Positions 8,112 through 16,685 are shown, counted from the stretch's first letter. The stretch is 64,000 nt of DNA from Vibrio pacinii DSM 19139 (GCF_000711795.1 NZ_JONH01000019.1:24301-88300), one strand, 5' to 3'. Numbers and translations are program-made. The notes: a model not told the origin generated them from the sequence alone.

Positions 8112-8850
8112 ACATGCACTGCAAGTGCAGGGGCTCATCGAAGAGTCGCGCCTTGCTGAAAGCTTCGGTTGCCAAGTATTTTTCGGGCAAACCTGCCTTA
8201 CTGGCTATCGGTGGCACAAGCTTCGCTGCAGACGCGAAATCTCCTCGTATCCCTGGTTCCTTGTCAAGTACCGCAGATTCATCCCCCTATGGGCCTATCA
8301 GGCCGTCTCAAGACTCTATGTTTGATACGCTTTTGCACTGCGAGACCGAGCGGATCCGGTCCCATTTGGCGCACCATTATGAATTCAGAGGAGATCAGCT
8401 CTGGCTCCGCCTCCAGTCGGATGTCTACTTTCATCACGGGGAAAAGATGACCTCGGCACATGTGGCCGATTGCCTCCACGACCGAGTTACCCAGCCCCAT
8501 CTTTACCAAGCCATGTACCGACATATTGCAGACGTCGACACTGAGGGGGAGTGAGTTATTGTTATAGTGAAGCAAGGTCACGCCATATAATGCTTTAGAC
8601 CCAGACCGAGATGCACGCGTCGATTTACCTAGAGCAGGGCAACTTTTTGTTTGACTATAACCAATGGCTGCAGCAATGCAGCGACATTTTCAAATATTCG
8701 TTGTCGGCGCAACAGAAATCCCAGCTCAGTCAGATTGACCAGTTGCTGCGTGACTGTCCTTGTGAAGCCGATTTGCTCGATCAGCTCTACCGATGTGAAG
8801 ACTCGCTCGCCCAGCCAGGGGTGTATATCCCCTGTGGCGCGATTTATTGA
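8112..8850 (+). pseudogene. decayed SgrR-like transcriptional regulator
   Basis: Blocks 8289-8554 and 8611-8850 resemble the intact SgrR-like protein at 12976-14631. The first (FDTLLHCE, HHGEKMTSAHVADCLHD) matches the start of its solute-binding-like domain (FDTLVRYD, MHNGEALTPELVKKN). The second (LLDQLYRCEDSLAQPGVYIP) matches its end (FLHKLYRAEDWLIQNYYYCP). About 250 internal residues are missing, stops and frame changes interrupt the rest, and the N-terminal DNA-binding part is only traces from about 8112. Not functional. Confidence 0.65.
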
Positions 8851-8932
8851 TTTAGGATATTACCGGGGCTATCCAGGGCGCAGACACTGATATCATGGGC
8901 GTAATATCGCTGCACAAGTTGGGGTTCAACGA

Positions 8933-9445
8933 TTAGTGGGGCGTAAAAGAGCCGTGGGGCACCGATAGGGTCACTAGGTTGTCAGCGTCGTACAGCTTGG
9001 TGTCCGTTTCCTGCATCCCGAGCTTGCGCAGGAGCCGGAGCGATGCATGGTTCTCGGACACTGCCACGCCATAAACTTCATCGACCAGTTGATTGGAGAA
9101 CACAAAGTTTAATGCCGCGTTAGCTGCTTCAAATGCATAGCCTTGTCCTTGATGCTCCGCAGCAATGGCATAGCGAATATCACACAGGTTCACATCCGCT
9201 AGCATTTCAACACCAGCGTAACCGATTTTCACGGTAGGATCGCTGCGCAGGGAGACGATAAACATACCGAATCCTTTCTCCCAATGCGCAACTTTGGTCG
9301 ACAAATATTGCACGATATAGGTGACGCTGAAAGGCTTTCCCCCCGGCAGATAACGCGTGGTGTCGGGGCAGGTAAAAAGCTTTTGGTAGATATCAATATC
9401 TGCTTCAGTGGCAGGTGTTAGCAGTAACCTTTCTGTTGTGATCAT
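8933..9445 (-). CDS. GNAT-family N-acetyltransferase (RimJ/RimL type)
   Basis: 170 residues from ATG 9445 (MITTERLLLTPATEAD), an opening typical of RimJ/RimL-type acetyltransferases. The acetyl-CoA loop is AAEHQGQGYAFEAANAAL and the C-terminal NHASLRLLRKLGMQE is the usual motif B. A GGAGG lies 13 bases before this ATG; a GTG at 9478 would add 11 residues but would place that GGAGG inside the gene. Substrate unknown. Confidence 0.85.
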   Translation of the reverse strand: MITTERLLLTPATEADIDIYQKLFTCPDTTRYLPGGKPFSVTYIVQYLSTKVAHWEKGFGMFIVSLRSDPTVKIGYAGVEMLADVNLCDIRYAIAAEHQGQGYAFEAANAALNFVFSNQLVDEVYGVAVSENHASLRLLRKLGMQETDTKLYDADNLVTLSVPHGSFTPH

Positions 9446-9574
9446 TGAAAATTCATTTCCTCCGGAGACAAACTTCACTTACATGTGAAATGCTGACGGT
9501 ACTTATGATGTATTTCCTTTGGCCGACAGGCGACCAAGTAAGTATAGCAGGGCCGAAGGAAATCTGTTGGTCGA

Positions 9575-9900
9575 TTAGGTTGCTTCCGGTCCAAAGATCA
9601 GCCACAGACCCAAGGACAGCCCCTTCTGATCGGCATGCACTTGTTCCTGAGTCATCAATGTGTGGGATCGGTAGCAGAGAAAAGTATCTCCGACTTGCCC
9701 TGCATATTTCCCCAGAAACTAGCCGATAACCCTCGCGGCGACCCGCTCCTATGGAAGCAAAGTTCGCGTGGTCCAAAAACGTTTCGGCATAGGTCAGGAT
9801 TCTAGTACCGTCCCATGTTCTCACCAAGTTGCCTTGTTTCGTAAGCCAGAGCGTACTGATGCCGGGGATCTAACGGGAAGGGGGTGACCACGAAATTCAA
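9575..9900 (-). pseudogene. frameshifted gene, unknown family
   Basis: Three minus frames read as one protein in order: VVTPFPLDPRHQYALAYE (near 9890), then TYAETFLDHANFASIGAG with REGYRLVSG, then QVGDTFLCYRSHTLMTQ and LSLGLWLIFGPEAT ending at 9575. At least two frameshifts are needed. A longer single minus frame (9453-9827) crosses these breaks and is not a real gene. Family not recognised. Confidence 0.4.
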
Positions 9901-10199
9901 CGTAAATACAGTGTACTATTTGTGGCCAGACCAGCAAATAAGTCAGGCAATACCACAACTCAATATTCATATTATGCTAAGTTCAGCTCGGACTTAACGG
10001 CATTATCGAAGTCATTTGAGCTAGTAAAACTCTTGGTCAATCAGCCTCTAAAACGTTGTATCTCAGCTTAAAATCCAAACTTGGCAAATAGAAATCACGT
10101 CAATAGTGCAACCTTCGTTGAGATGACAGCTTACAGGTAGCCATCTCTGGAAGATAATGCAACAGCCAACGACAGAGGCTGTGCTCCTGCGAGAATGAT
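9901..10199. other. intergenic region without recognisable features
   Basis: AT-richer than its neighbours; I see no convincing gene, repeat or terminator between the remnant and the PhzF gene. Confidence 0.4.
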
Positions 10200-11087
10200 T
10201 CAGAGAGCGATGGTCTGAGTGCCGGCCATGGTGGCTTGGCCGCCGACGCGAACCCGGTGAATCGTATTTCCTTCTGCATCGATCATCACCTGGATCAGGG
10301 ATGAGCATCCCATGGCCCGCCCCTGCTCTAACAGGAACTGAGTTTCCCCGGGCAGGACATGATGGACCAGGTAGCATCCCAGTGCCCCGCTGGCACTACC
10401 GGTTGCGGATTCTTCATCAATGCCGTACAACGGCGCGAAGTTCCGGCAGTGGGCCGTGATGGATGCATCGCGGCTCAGTTCAAAGACGTGGAAGCCGATG
10501 GTGTCGAACGTGCGGCTCAGGTTGGCAATCGCTTCATAGTCGGGCTGCAGGGTGTCGAGCTGGCCGGGCAGGACGGGGATCAGGATGTCCGGCAATCCGG
10601 TCGAGACCACAGCGGTGGGTAAGCCAGTTCCGGTAATGATCCCGGGGGATACTCCGAGCGCCGCAGCGACGTCTGCAACCGCAGGCCCCTGCCGCATCAC
10701 AGGCAAGGCCTGATCCATGACAACCCCGTGGGGGCCGACGGCTACACGCAGTATGCCGGCTTTGGTTTGTTGTGTGTATTGGCCCGGCGCAAGCTGACCG
10801 AGTGACGCCAGGGTGGAAAAAACGGCTAAGGTTGCGTGCCCGCAGAAATCCACTTCCCCTTCAGGCGTAAAAAAGTCGACTTTGAAATCTGTCTCCTCTC
10901 CGGTATAGACAAAGGCGGTCTCGGAGAAACCCACCTGCCGCGCAATCTCAGTTTTTTGTCCGGCGCTCAGGGGGGGCGGGTTAAGAACAACCCCGGCAGG
11001 ATTGCCGCCGGAGTGATCCCGGGTAAATGAGTTCACACGGTGTACCTTGATGTCCTGCTCAGCCGAGCGTGTTGCCTCGTTTTGCAT
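10200..11087 (-). CDS. PhzF-family protein (isomerase/epimerase fold)
   Basis: 295 residues. The family signatures are HSGGNPAGVVL, QVGFSETAFVY with the catalytic glutamate E56, DFFTPEGEVDFCGHATLA, and ATGSASGALGCYL in the second half. PhzF acts in phenazine synthesis, but most bacterial homologues have unknown substrates and there are no phenazine genes here. The start follows GGAGCAGCAA. The TPR gene lies 14 bases upstream in the same direction, so they are probably co-transcribed. Confidence 0.9.
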   Translation of the reverse strand: MQNEATRSAEQDIKVHRVNSFTRDHSGGNPAGVVLNPPPLSAGQKTEIARQVGFSETAFVYTGEETDFKVDFFTPEGEVDFCGHATLAVFSTLASLGQLAPGQYTQQTKAGILRVAVGPHGVVMDQALPVMRQGPAVADVAAALGVSPGIITGTGLPTAVVSTGLPDILIPVLPGQLDTLQPDYEAIANLSRTFDTIGFHVFELSRDASITAHCRNFAPLYGIDEESATGSASGALGCYLVHHVLPGETQFLLEQGRAMGCSSLIQVMIDAEGNTIHRVRVGGQATMAGTQTIAL

Positions 11088-11101
11088 TTGCTGCTCCCGC
11101 G

Positions 11102-11590
11102 CTATGACCAGGTCCGATCTAAATCTTGTGCGTACAACTTGATCGCCCGCTGGTAGGTCAGAATGTCTTCATCGTTGGTGGTTTCGACCAGCAGGTTCAG
11201 CAAAAGCTCGATCGCTTGCTTGTGTTTCCCTAGGTTATACAAACACATTGCGTAGAAGGGTTTCACCTCTCGGCAATCCGGGAAAAGTGCCAGTGTTTTT
11301 TCAAACCACACGGCGGCTTCTTGATATTGCCCGAGGCTGCGCAGGGTACTCGCGAGCCCGAACAGCGCGTCAAAACGCTCGGTGGCCTCGAGCTCTCCGG
11401 CCAGCGCGGCGTGATAATGCTGCACGGCTTGTGACTCCAGTCCCTGGTTGTCATAAGACCAGGCAATATGAAGATGGGCCCTCGCTTTGAGCGGCTCCTG
11501 CTCCAGGAGTGTTGCTAACAGCTGGCGACTCTGCTCAAATTTCCCATCGCTTCTCAACGCAATGGCCTGCTGAATTGTTTTATCCATCAT
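11102..11590 (-). CDS. tetratricopeptide-repeat protein
   Basis: 162 residues with about four TPR-like helical pairs (ARAHLHIAWSYDNQG; DALFGLASTLRSLGQYQEA; PFYAMCLYNLGKHKQA). No signal peptide. Proteins of this type bind partners and have no catalysis of their own. A strong AAGGAAGGG precedes the tandem ATGs at 11590/11587. It lies just upstream of the PhzF gene and probably shares its transcript. Confidence 0.8.
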   Translation of the reverse strand: MMDKTIQQAIALRSDGKFEQSRQLLATLLEQEPLKARAHLHIAWSYDNQGLESQAVQHYHAALAGELEATERFDALFGLASTLRSLGQYQEAAVWFEKTLALFPDCREVKPFYAMCLYNLGKHKQAIELLLNLLVETTNDEDILTYQRAIKLYAQDLDRTWS

Positions 11591-11684
11591 CGGTACCCTT
11601 CCTTCAACTACAGAAATTCCTTTCTACCGCTTTCAGGGGCAGAAAGCTTGTAAAAAATAAACACGCCGGATTGCGGCTTTCCGC

Positions 11685-12227
11685 TCAGTCGCGATCCCCA
11701 TCCGGTACGATCACCGGTAAGTCGGTGCAGCCGAAGTCGAGTCCGAACTGACTCAGCACACCAGTTAACTGACCCCGATGATGGGTTTGGTGGTTGAACA
11801 AATGCTGACAGAACGCCCCCAGATCCCGCTCTAAAACCTGCCCTTCTGTGGTTGTATAGCGGATCGGCCGGTTGCACATTTCTGGTGTCAGCTCATGGGT
11901 AAAGTCGAGGAAAATTCGGTCGACCAACGCCCGCAGCGCTCTCAGTTCGGTAAGGTTGCTGGCAAAGCTGTCATTCACCGTGCGCGCCACAGGCAGCGAT
12001 GCCAGCGTCTGTGCATCGATATTCACAACCCCGTTGTCGACCAAACGCCTCAGCATGATGAGATCGCCAAACAGCAGGTGATTCCAGTGATCCATCACCG
12101 TGGGGAAAAACGCCCCTGTCGGTTGGTGTAACTGCTGCGTTGTCAGTTGTTCGCACACACGCATCAGCTGATCATTCATGCGCTGGTTGTAGCGTGCGAA
12201 GATCTTGAAATTTGAGGGTAAATCCAT
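11685..12227 (-). CDS. DinB-family protein
   Basis: 180 residues forming a four-helix bundle of the DinB/YfiT superfamily. The metal-binding histidines are visible in MDHWNHLLFGD (about residues 46-54) and in NHQTHHRGQL near the C-terminus. Members include thiol-dependent transferases, but most are uncharacterised despite the damage-inducible name. ATG 12227 follows AGAGGTTTAC. No SOS box was seen upstream. Confidence 0.88.
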   Translation of the reverse strand: MDLPSNFKIFARYNQRMNDQLMRVCEQLTTQQLHQPTGAFFPTVMDHWNHLLFGDLIMLRRLVDNGVVNIDAQTLASLPVARTVNDSFASNLTELRALRALVDRIFLDFTHELTPEMCNRPIRYTTTEGQVLERDLGAFCQHLFNHQTHHRGQLTGVLSQFGLDFGCTDLPVIVPDGDRD

Positions 12228-12280
12228 GTAAACCTCTGTCGATTCATCTTGATATCATTTAGGATGTGGTGGTACGTCTG

Positions 12281-12907
12281 TCAGTCAGGCTCTTTTAGGG
12301 CTAGAATACCTGCGGATCCCAGTAATAAAGCACCACTTCCTCTAGTCACAGCGGTAAGAGACAGTCGGCTCGCATCAACAATCCGTCTGGCCGAAAATGC
12401 ATAAAACATCACCAAACTGAAATCAAGTAACGCCATGGTTGGGCACATCACTAATAGTTGAGGGAATACGGGTAAGTCGGGGTTGATGAATTGCGGGAAA
12501 AAAGCTGAGAAGAATAGGATGGCTTTGGGATTGCCAGCCGCGACTAAAAAGCCAGAGTAAAACAACTTTTTGTTTGAGGCCTGTAAATCTGAACCCTTGA
12601 GGTTTAAGTGCTCAACTTGTGCCGGTTTAGCAAGGAGCATTTTTAGCCCCATGTAAACCAAGGTGATCACACCAAAGACTTTGATGACAGTAAATGCCAT
12701 TACCGAATTTGCAAGGATGACACCTAAACCCAAGGCGACTAATACCATTTGAATAAAGTTAGCAGAAATGTCCCCAAGGGCGGTATAAAGCACGCGTTTA
12801 TGCCCATATTTCAGTGCATGTGCAATACCTAAAAATATGCTAGGCCCCGGTGTCGCGGTAAGAATGAGCGATGCCGCGACAAAGCCGAGCCAAAGGTTAA
12901 AATCCAT
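12281..12907 (-). CDS. LysE/RhtB-family amino-acid exporter
   Basis: 208 residues with six hydrophobic segments. The family signature TATPGPSIFLGIAHAL lies in the first helix, and AAGNPKAILFFSAFFPQF is the central re-entrant motif. It should export amino acids or derivatives across the inner membrane; substrate not predictable. ATG 12907 follows AAGGATAGAAA. It lies directly downstream of the SgrR-like regulator in the same orientation, a plausible regulator-exporter pair. Confidence 0.9.
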   Translation of the reverse strand: MDFNLWLGFVAASLILTATPGPSIFLGIAHALKYGHKRVLYTALGDISANFIQMVLVALGLGVILANSVMAFTVIKVFGVITLVYMGLKMLLAKPAQVEHLNLKGSDLQASNKKLFYSGFLVAAGNPKAILFFSAFFPQFINPDLPVFPQLLVMCPTMALLDFSLVMFYAFSARRIVDASRLSLTAVTRGSGALLLGSAGILALKEPD

Positions 12908-12975
12908 TTTCTATCCTTAATTTTCCGTTAAACACTTCAAAAAATATCGCCACTGACACACTACCATACCAGCGA

Positions 12976-14631
12976 TTACTCCAACCACATATTGACCAAA
13001 GACATGACACCCATATTGTTGGTTTCGGTGCCATACAAATTGTCCGCGCGAGTGACGGTGAAATGATTGCGCCACAGAGGACAATAATAATAGTTCTGGA
13101 TAAGCCAATCCTCCGCTCGATACAGCTTGTGCAGAAACTCCTCACTGTCGTTACTTTCCTGCATGAGCATATCAATAAAGGTTAATAGGCTTTGTTTTCC
13201 TCGTTCAGGCAAACATAGGCTAAACACATTGCCACAAAGTAGCCATTCGTAATACTGGAACGTCAGGTCGTCACCAAATACGTAACAGTCGTAGGAGACA
13301 TCAACAGCCACATCTTGAGACTGTCCTTGAAGACATACCTGCCAAATAACCCCTTTTTGAGACAACGCATCAAGCAAAGGTTGCAACTCCCTCATATGAC
13401 TGTCTATCACTTCAATGACCACCGGACGAGATGGCAGTTTCATGTCGTGATTGAACAAGTGAAACCCCTTATCTTGATGGCAATCCATCACGCTGTTCGC
13501 TGCTCTTTTTTGGCTATCAAGTGTAAAGCGTCGACTATGATGAACAAACCAAGCTCTTTCTTGAGCGGACAAGGCGTTTGCATGATGATGAAACTGCAAA
13601 ACAGTACACCCACTACGATCAACTTTTTGTGGCTGAGCGGGTTGAGATTCGCAATAGAGCAGTTCTGCCACGTGCATAGGCGTTTGGGGTTGGGCATCGC
13701 TACACCAAAACTCTACTCGTTCAATATGGCCACCAAAGCCAAAGTAGTGGTTATTACGAACCAAACTCCAATATTGCTTTTCCAGACTTTCGACCCGATA
13801 TGCTCCACACCCGATAGGTTTTGACGCCTGATAATCAAAAATCGCACTGTGCGAATCGGCTAATAAATGAAGCAAAACGGGGTCAGATTGACGCATAGAG
13901 AAAATGACCCACTGCCTATCTATGTCAATCCGCTCGACATGGCGAAATAGAATTTGATATGGGTGCGGCGTGTTGAGACGCATCTCGACATTTTTTTTGA
14001 CCAGCTCCGGTGTCAGCGCTTCTCCATTGTGCATCATGATGTCATTGCGGATGCGAAGACGGATTTGCTTGTCACTGTAGTGAAACTGGTGAGCGATATG
14101 AGGCACAATATCATTTTGAACGGGGTCATAGCGCACTAAGGTGTCGAACACGCTTTCGATCAATAAAATAGAACGAGCGGACTGTGCCAAATGTGGACGC
14201 CATTCAGGCAGCATATAAGGCACTAAATACATTAAAGTGTTCTGCTTTTTCAGTTCCTGTTGTGCGTCCCCTAACCAGAGAGGTATGTGATCTTGAAATA
14301 GGCGGACTTCGCCAAATTGAGTGGCTAGCCGAAATGCCTGATTCATTCTGCCAGAGCGAGCCATCTGCTCTAACTGAGTCAGCAGTGAGGCCTCAAAACT
14401 TTTGAGTAGTGTCAGTTTAGAGCGGTGGCCACGTCCCTGACCCGAAGCCCAATGGATAAGCCCAAAACTCTCGAAAGCAGCCATTAGCTTACTCACGTAC
14501 CTTTCTGAACAGACCAGAATTTCAGCAAGGGTGACGATATCGACATCATAAGTTTCATTGCGAGAAAAATGTTTCTCTAGTTGCTTTAAGCGTTGTAGAT
14601 GACTCGTGGACAACAACTTAGAACCTACCAT
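12976..14631 (-). CDS. SgrR-like transcriptional regulator with solute-binding-like domain
   Basis: 551 residues. The first ~110 form an SgrR-type winged helix (SHLQRLKQLEKHF, VSKLMAAFESFGLIHW, GRGHRSKLTLLKSFE). The rest resembles the extracellular solute-binding family 5 fold used as a cytoplasmic ligand sensor (IESVFDTLVRYD, MHNGEALTPELVKKN). In E. coli SgrR activates the sugar-phosphate-stress sRNA SgrS; the ligand here is unknown. I use ATG 14631, which has GAGG 7 bases upstream; ATG 14655 has no such site. Its decayed relative lies at 8112-8850. Confidence 0.85.
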   Translation of the reverse strand: MVGSKLLSTSHLQRLKQLEKHFSRNETYDVDIVTLAEILVCSERYVSKLMAAFESFGLIHWASGQGRGHRSKLTLLKSFEASLLTQLEQMARSGRMNQAFRLATQFGEVRLFQDHIPLWLGDAQQELKKQNTLMYLVPYMLPEWRPHLAQSARSILLIESVFDTLVRYDPVQNDIVPHIAHQFHYSDKQIRLRIRNDIMMHNGEALTPELVKKNVEMRLNTPHPYQILFRHVERIDIDRQWVIFSMRQSDPVLLHLLADSHSAIFDYQASKPIGCGAYRVESLEKQYWSLVRNNHYFGFGGHIERVEFWCSDAQPQTPMHVAELLYCESQPAQPQKVDRSGCTVLQFHHHANALSAQERAWFVHHSRRFTLDSQKRAANSVMDCHQDKGFHLFNHDMKLPSRPVVIEVIDSHMRELQPLLDALSQKGVIWQVCLQGQSQDVAVDVSYDCYVFGDDLTFQYYEWLLCGNVFSLCLPERGKQSLLTFIDMLMQESNDSEEFLHKLYRAEDWLIQNYYYCPLWRNHFTVTRADNLYGTETNNMGVMSLVNMWLE

Positions 14632-14728
14632 GTCAACCTCAAAAATTATCTTCATTAGAAACGACGGTTCACTCTGTGACTTGGCGACGTAACATAAAAT
14701 AGTGTGTTTATGATCTCGCAGGCCGAAA

Positions 14729-14890
14729 TTAATAGATATGGACGATCTGGCCGACGATGAATCCCAGCAAGAAAACTATACCAGACAAACGCGGACGGCT
14801 TTGAGTTTGTATCACTGTCATTGTTTGAGGGGTTTCCGGTAAGTACTGTTTCGCGTTTAAAGTATAGAAGGTGTAGTCTAATGGATTCAT
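14729..14890 (-). CDS. possible 53-residue single-span membrane protein
   Basis: From ATG 14890 the frame encodes 53 residues ending in a hydrophobic helix (LSGIVFLLGFIVGQIVHIY) after a basic TQSRPRL. It precedes the SgrR-like gene by about 100 bases in the same direction. The ribosome binding site is weak and no family is recognised. Small membrane peptides are known near sgr loci (SgrT), but similarity to SgrT is not visible. Confidence 0.35.
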   Translation of the reverse strand: MNPLDYTFYTLNAKQYLPETPQTMTVIQTQSRPRLSGIVFLLGFIVGQIVHIY

Positions 14891-15152
14891 GGTATTACTC
14901 ACACAGCAAAGGTTTATGTAGCTATTATTAGCGAACAAACACGAAGTAATAACGATCTCTTTACTGTGAACAGTTCACCTTTTAATTAATAATTTAATAA
15001 TAAAGGAAGGCTCTACTTTTCACCTGCCACCAAACCAACTAATTCAGCAAACATGTAGAGGCAGATTAATCCCAGTCACATTCAATATTAGCAATCAACG
15101 CTACACCGATTAATCTTCAGGTATATGTTATCTATAAAAACGCTTAACGCTA

Positions 15153-15180
15153 CCCTAAGGACGAATTACCATTCTTAGGG
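15153..15180. repeat. inverted repeat CCCTAAG / CTTAGGG
   Basis: Perfect 7-base arms at 15153-15159 and 15174-15180, separated by 14 bases and 19 bases from the larger hairpin to the right. Confidence 0.5.
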
Positions 15181-15199
15181 ATAAAGCAAGAATACGACC

Positions 15200-15234
15200 G
15201 CACAGCCTGTTAGCGGTCTGCTAACAAACTGTGC
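15200..15234. repeat. two-tier hairpin ending the RNase H/Gp2 cassette
   Basis: Outer arms GCACAG / CTGTGC and inner arms TGTTAGC / GCTAACA pair perfectly around a GGTCT loop with a 2x2 internal loop. It starts 8 bases beyond the RNase H stop. No T-run follows on the minus strand, so a simple intrinsic terminator is unlikely. A single-strand origin, packaging or recombination structure is possible. Confidence 0.65.
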
Positions 15235-15242
15235 ACATAGTC

Positions 15243-15683
15243 TTAATCAGCCTCTGTCGCTTCAACGGCTAACAAGTCTGCCATGTCATTACCTTTATCA
15301 CCTGAGTGAGCTTTGACCTTAAACACCTCAACGTATTTCTTTGAACGCAGTTCATCGATTTGTTGCCATAGATGGCGGTTCTTTACTGGCTTCTTGTCTG
15401 ACTTACGCCAACCTCTCTCTTTCCAGTTATCTAACCAATCGTTGTAGCCCTTTACACAGAAATCACTGTCTGAGTAGATGGTATCGCCATCTTGGGCATA
15501 CTCTAAACCTTCGATTAATGCCATTAGCTCTAATTCGGCATTGGTGGTATTACGCTTAATGGTGATGCTATCTTGATGCTCTAGTTCACCCTGTTCGTTA
15601 AAGGCTGCGATACCAATGCCACCTTGTGTGCATCCGTGTTGATTGTTTGGTGCTGCGCCGTCTACGTAAATTGAATAACTCAT
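15243..15683 (-). CDS. type I ribonuclease H, element-encoded
   Basis: 146 residues; cleaves RNA in RNA:DNA hybrids. The catalytic carboxylates are in YSIYVDGAAP, TTNAELELMAL, IYSDSDFCVKGY and GNDMADLLA, and the KAHSGDKGND handle is intact. It is not in the dnaQ context of chromosomal rnhA; it is the last gene of the cassette. AGAGAGAG precedes ATG 15683. A role in primer removal or R-loop control during element replication is inferred. A terminator hairpin upstream separates it from the AlpA gene, so it may have its own promoter or depend on read-through. Confidence 0.88.
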   Translation of the reverse strand: MSYSIYVDGAAPNNQHGCTQGGIGIAAFNEQGELEHQDSITIKRNTTNAELELMALIEGLEYAQDGDTIYSDSDFCVKGYNDWLDNWKERGWRKSDKKPVKNRHLWQQIDELRSKKYVEVFKVKAHSGDKGNDMADLLAVEATEAD

Positions 15684-15703
15684 TTTTTATCTCTCTCTAA
15701 TTG

Positions 15704-15732
15704 AAAAAGGGAGTCTTCGTGGGCTCCCTTTT
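15704..15732 (-). terminator. terminator-like hairpin between AlpA and RNase H genes
   Basis: On the minus strand AAAAGGGAG and CTCCCTTTT form a 9-base stem with a 10-base loop, followed by T-rich sequence. It could attenuate transcription into the RNase H gene. Confidence 0.6.
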
Positions 15733-15763
15733 GATGTGGTAGGTGTGTGTTCTGCTACTTGGA

Positions 15764-15958
15764 TTAGTCTTGGCTATCTCGCAGTGCTAGACGTTGCTCC
15801 ATCCATTCTTCGATTTCACTTTCTAGCCATGCCACTGCCCTTCCTCCCAATGGAATGGTTTTAGGAAAAACTTCTTCATCCATAAACTTGTAGATGGTTG
15901 AACGACTTAACCCTGTCGCTGCGATTACATCGTTTAATCTTAAGAACCTCATTATCAT
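15764..15958 (-). CDS. AlpA/MerR-like excisionase or transcription activator
   Basis: 64 residues of AlpA type: FLRLNDVIAATGLSRSTIYKF is the winged HTH start, followed by FPKTIPLGGRAVAWLESEI and a basic/acidic tail. AlpA-like proteins in P4-type elements control the integrase gene and act as directionality factors. ATG 15958 (15952 also possible). AGGAG lies 10 bases upstream and overlaps the 3' arm of an inverted repeat (15965-15971 with 15991-15997). Confidence 0.88.
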   Translation of the reverse strand: MIMRFLRLNDVIAATGLSRSTIYKFMDEEVFPKTIPLGGRAVAWLESEIEEWMEQRLALRDSQD

Positions 15959-15964
15959 TGGGAA

Positions 15965-15997
15965 TTATCTCCTGTGTTGTATATACCCATGAGATAA
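15965..15997 (-). promoter_or_regulatory. leader inverted repeat over the AlpA gene ribosome binding site
   Basis: TTATCTC / GAGATAA arms separated by 19 bases. The 3' arm includes the GAG of the AGGAG ribosome binding site. Confidence 0.45.
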
Positions 15998-16025
15998 GTC
16001 GCCACTGTAAAAAAGTGCAGTCGGT

Positions 16026-16625
16026 CTAATCGGAACTAGAGCCAAAGAAGTAACGCTGCTCTTTCCATGCTTCAGCAAGACTGCTCATGCGATGAAAGAC
16101 AGTGCGTTTGATGTTCGTGTCCTGCTCCCTACAGCGTGTCCCCAAGCCATAATTACCTCGGTCATTGAGAAATACCAATGAACGCGCTTTACCGCTGTAG
16201 TGCTTCTCTATCGCTTCTTGCCAAGCCTCTTTAAGGTGCTCAACCAATTCATTGCGTTTTTCCCAGCAAATATCGGGACCAAAGTGCTGGCTATAGTCAG
16301 TAAACAGCATCACGCGATAGTTGTGGGATGGCACCTTGTCTTCCCGTTTACGCCATACATAGAACAGAGAATCCGTATCAAGCTTTTCTTTAAGCAGATT
16401 AAAGTAATCGTTGAGGATACTGAGGTCGGTATCTAGATGGTCTTCTGGCAAAAACAAGTCCAAACGTGTGGCGAGAGCGATGTCAAACTGACTGAGTGCC
16501 TGTTCAAAAACATCGACCATCGAGGTCAGTGCTGATTCGTATAACCCCTTGTCGCTGTAATACAGCGGGTAATCTTCAAAAGTTCTATCAAGGGTAATGC
16601 TTGGGAGGTAGGTTCTATTCGCCAT
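16026..16625 (-). CDS. Inovirus-Gp2/YfjJ-type protein A
   Basis: 199 residues, one of three related neighbours. Shared blocks: LDRTFEDYPLYYSDKGLYE near the start, LDLFLPEDH, then SHNYRVMLFTDY, AWQEAIEKHY and LVFLNDRG. YagK/YfjJ proteins occur in CP4-type prophages and Gp2 in inoviruses, where they are linked to replication. At the position where paralogue C has HYH this copy has HNY, so the HUH-like motif is incomplete. It is the smallest and furthest downstream of the three; possibly degenerating or specialised. Confidence 0.8.
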   Translation of the reverse strand: MANRTYLPSITLDRTFEDYPLYYSDKGLYESALTSMVDVFEQALSQFDIALATRLDLFLPEDHLDTDLSILNDYFNLLKEKLDTDSLFYVWRKREDKVPSHNYRVMLFTDYSQHFGPDICWEKRNELVEHLKEAWQEAIEKHYSGKARSLVFLNDRGNYGLGTRCREQDTNIKRTVFHRMSSLAEAWKEQRYFFGSSSD

Positions 16626-16666
16626 GAGTAATGCCTTTTAGTGTGTGAATGACATAGGCATTACTC
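16626..16666 (-). promoter_or_regulatory. leader inverted repeat abutting the start of gene A
   Basis: GAGTAATGCC / GGCATTACTC: perfect 10-base arms with a 21-base loop. The 3' arm touches the ATG at 16625 and contains the GG of the AAAAGG ribosome binding site. Confidence 0.65.
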
Positions 16667-16685
16667 GCGCTGTATTTTTTTAAGG

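Larger units (their letters stand above)
14891..15242. other. AT-rich region at the distal end of the RNase H/Gp2 cassette
   Basis: No gene is visible. The part nearest the RNase H gene holds the two inverted repeats at 15153-15180 and 15200-15234. No copy of the trmA 3' end was found here, so it does not look like the opposite attachment site. Confidence 0.5.

Noticed and set aside
9453..9827. Single 124-codon minus frame
   Set aside because: Protein-like segments switch between all three minus frames across this stretch, so the frame is a by-product of a frameshifted gene.
14891..15242. Left attachment site of a small (about 6 kb) element here
   Set aside because: No second copy of the trmA 3' end sequence is present at this place, so a larger island is more likely.
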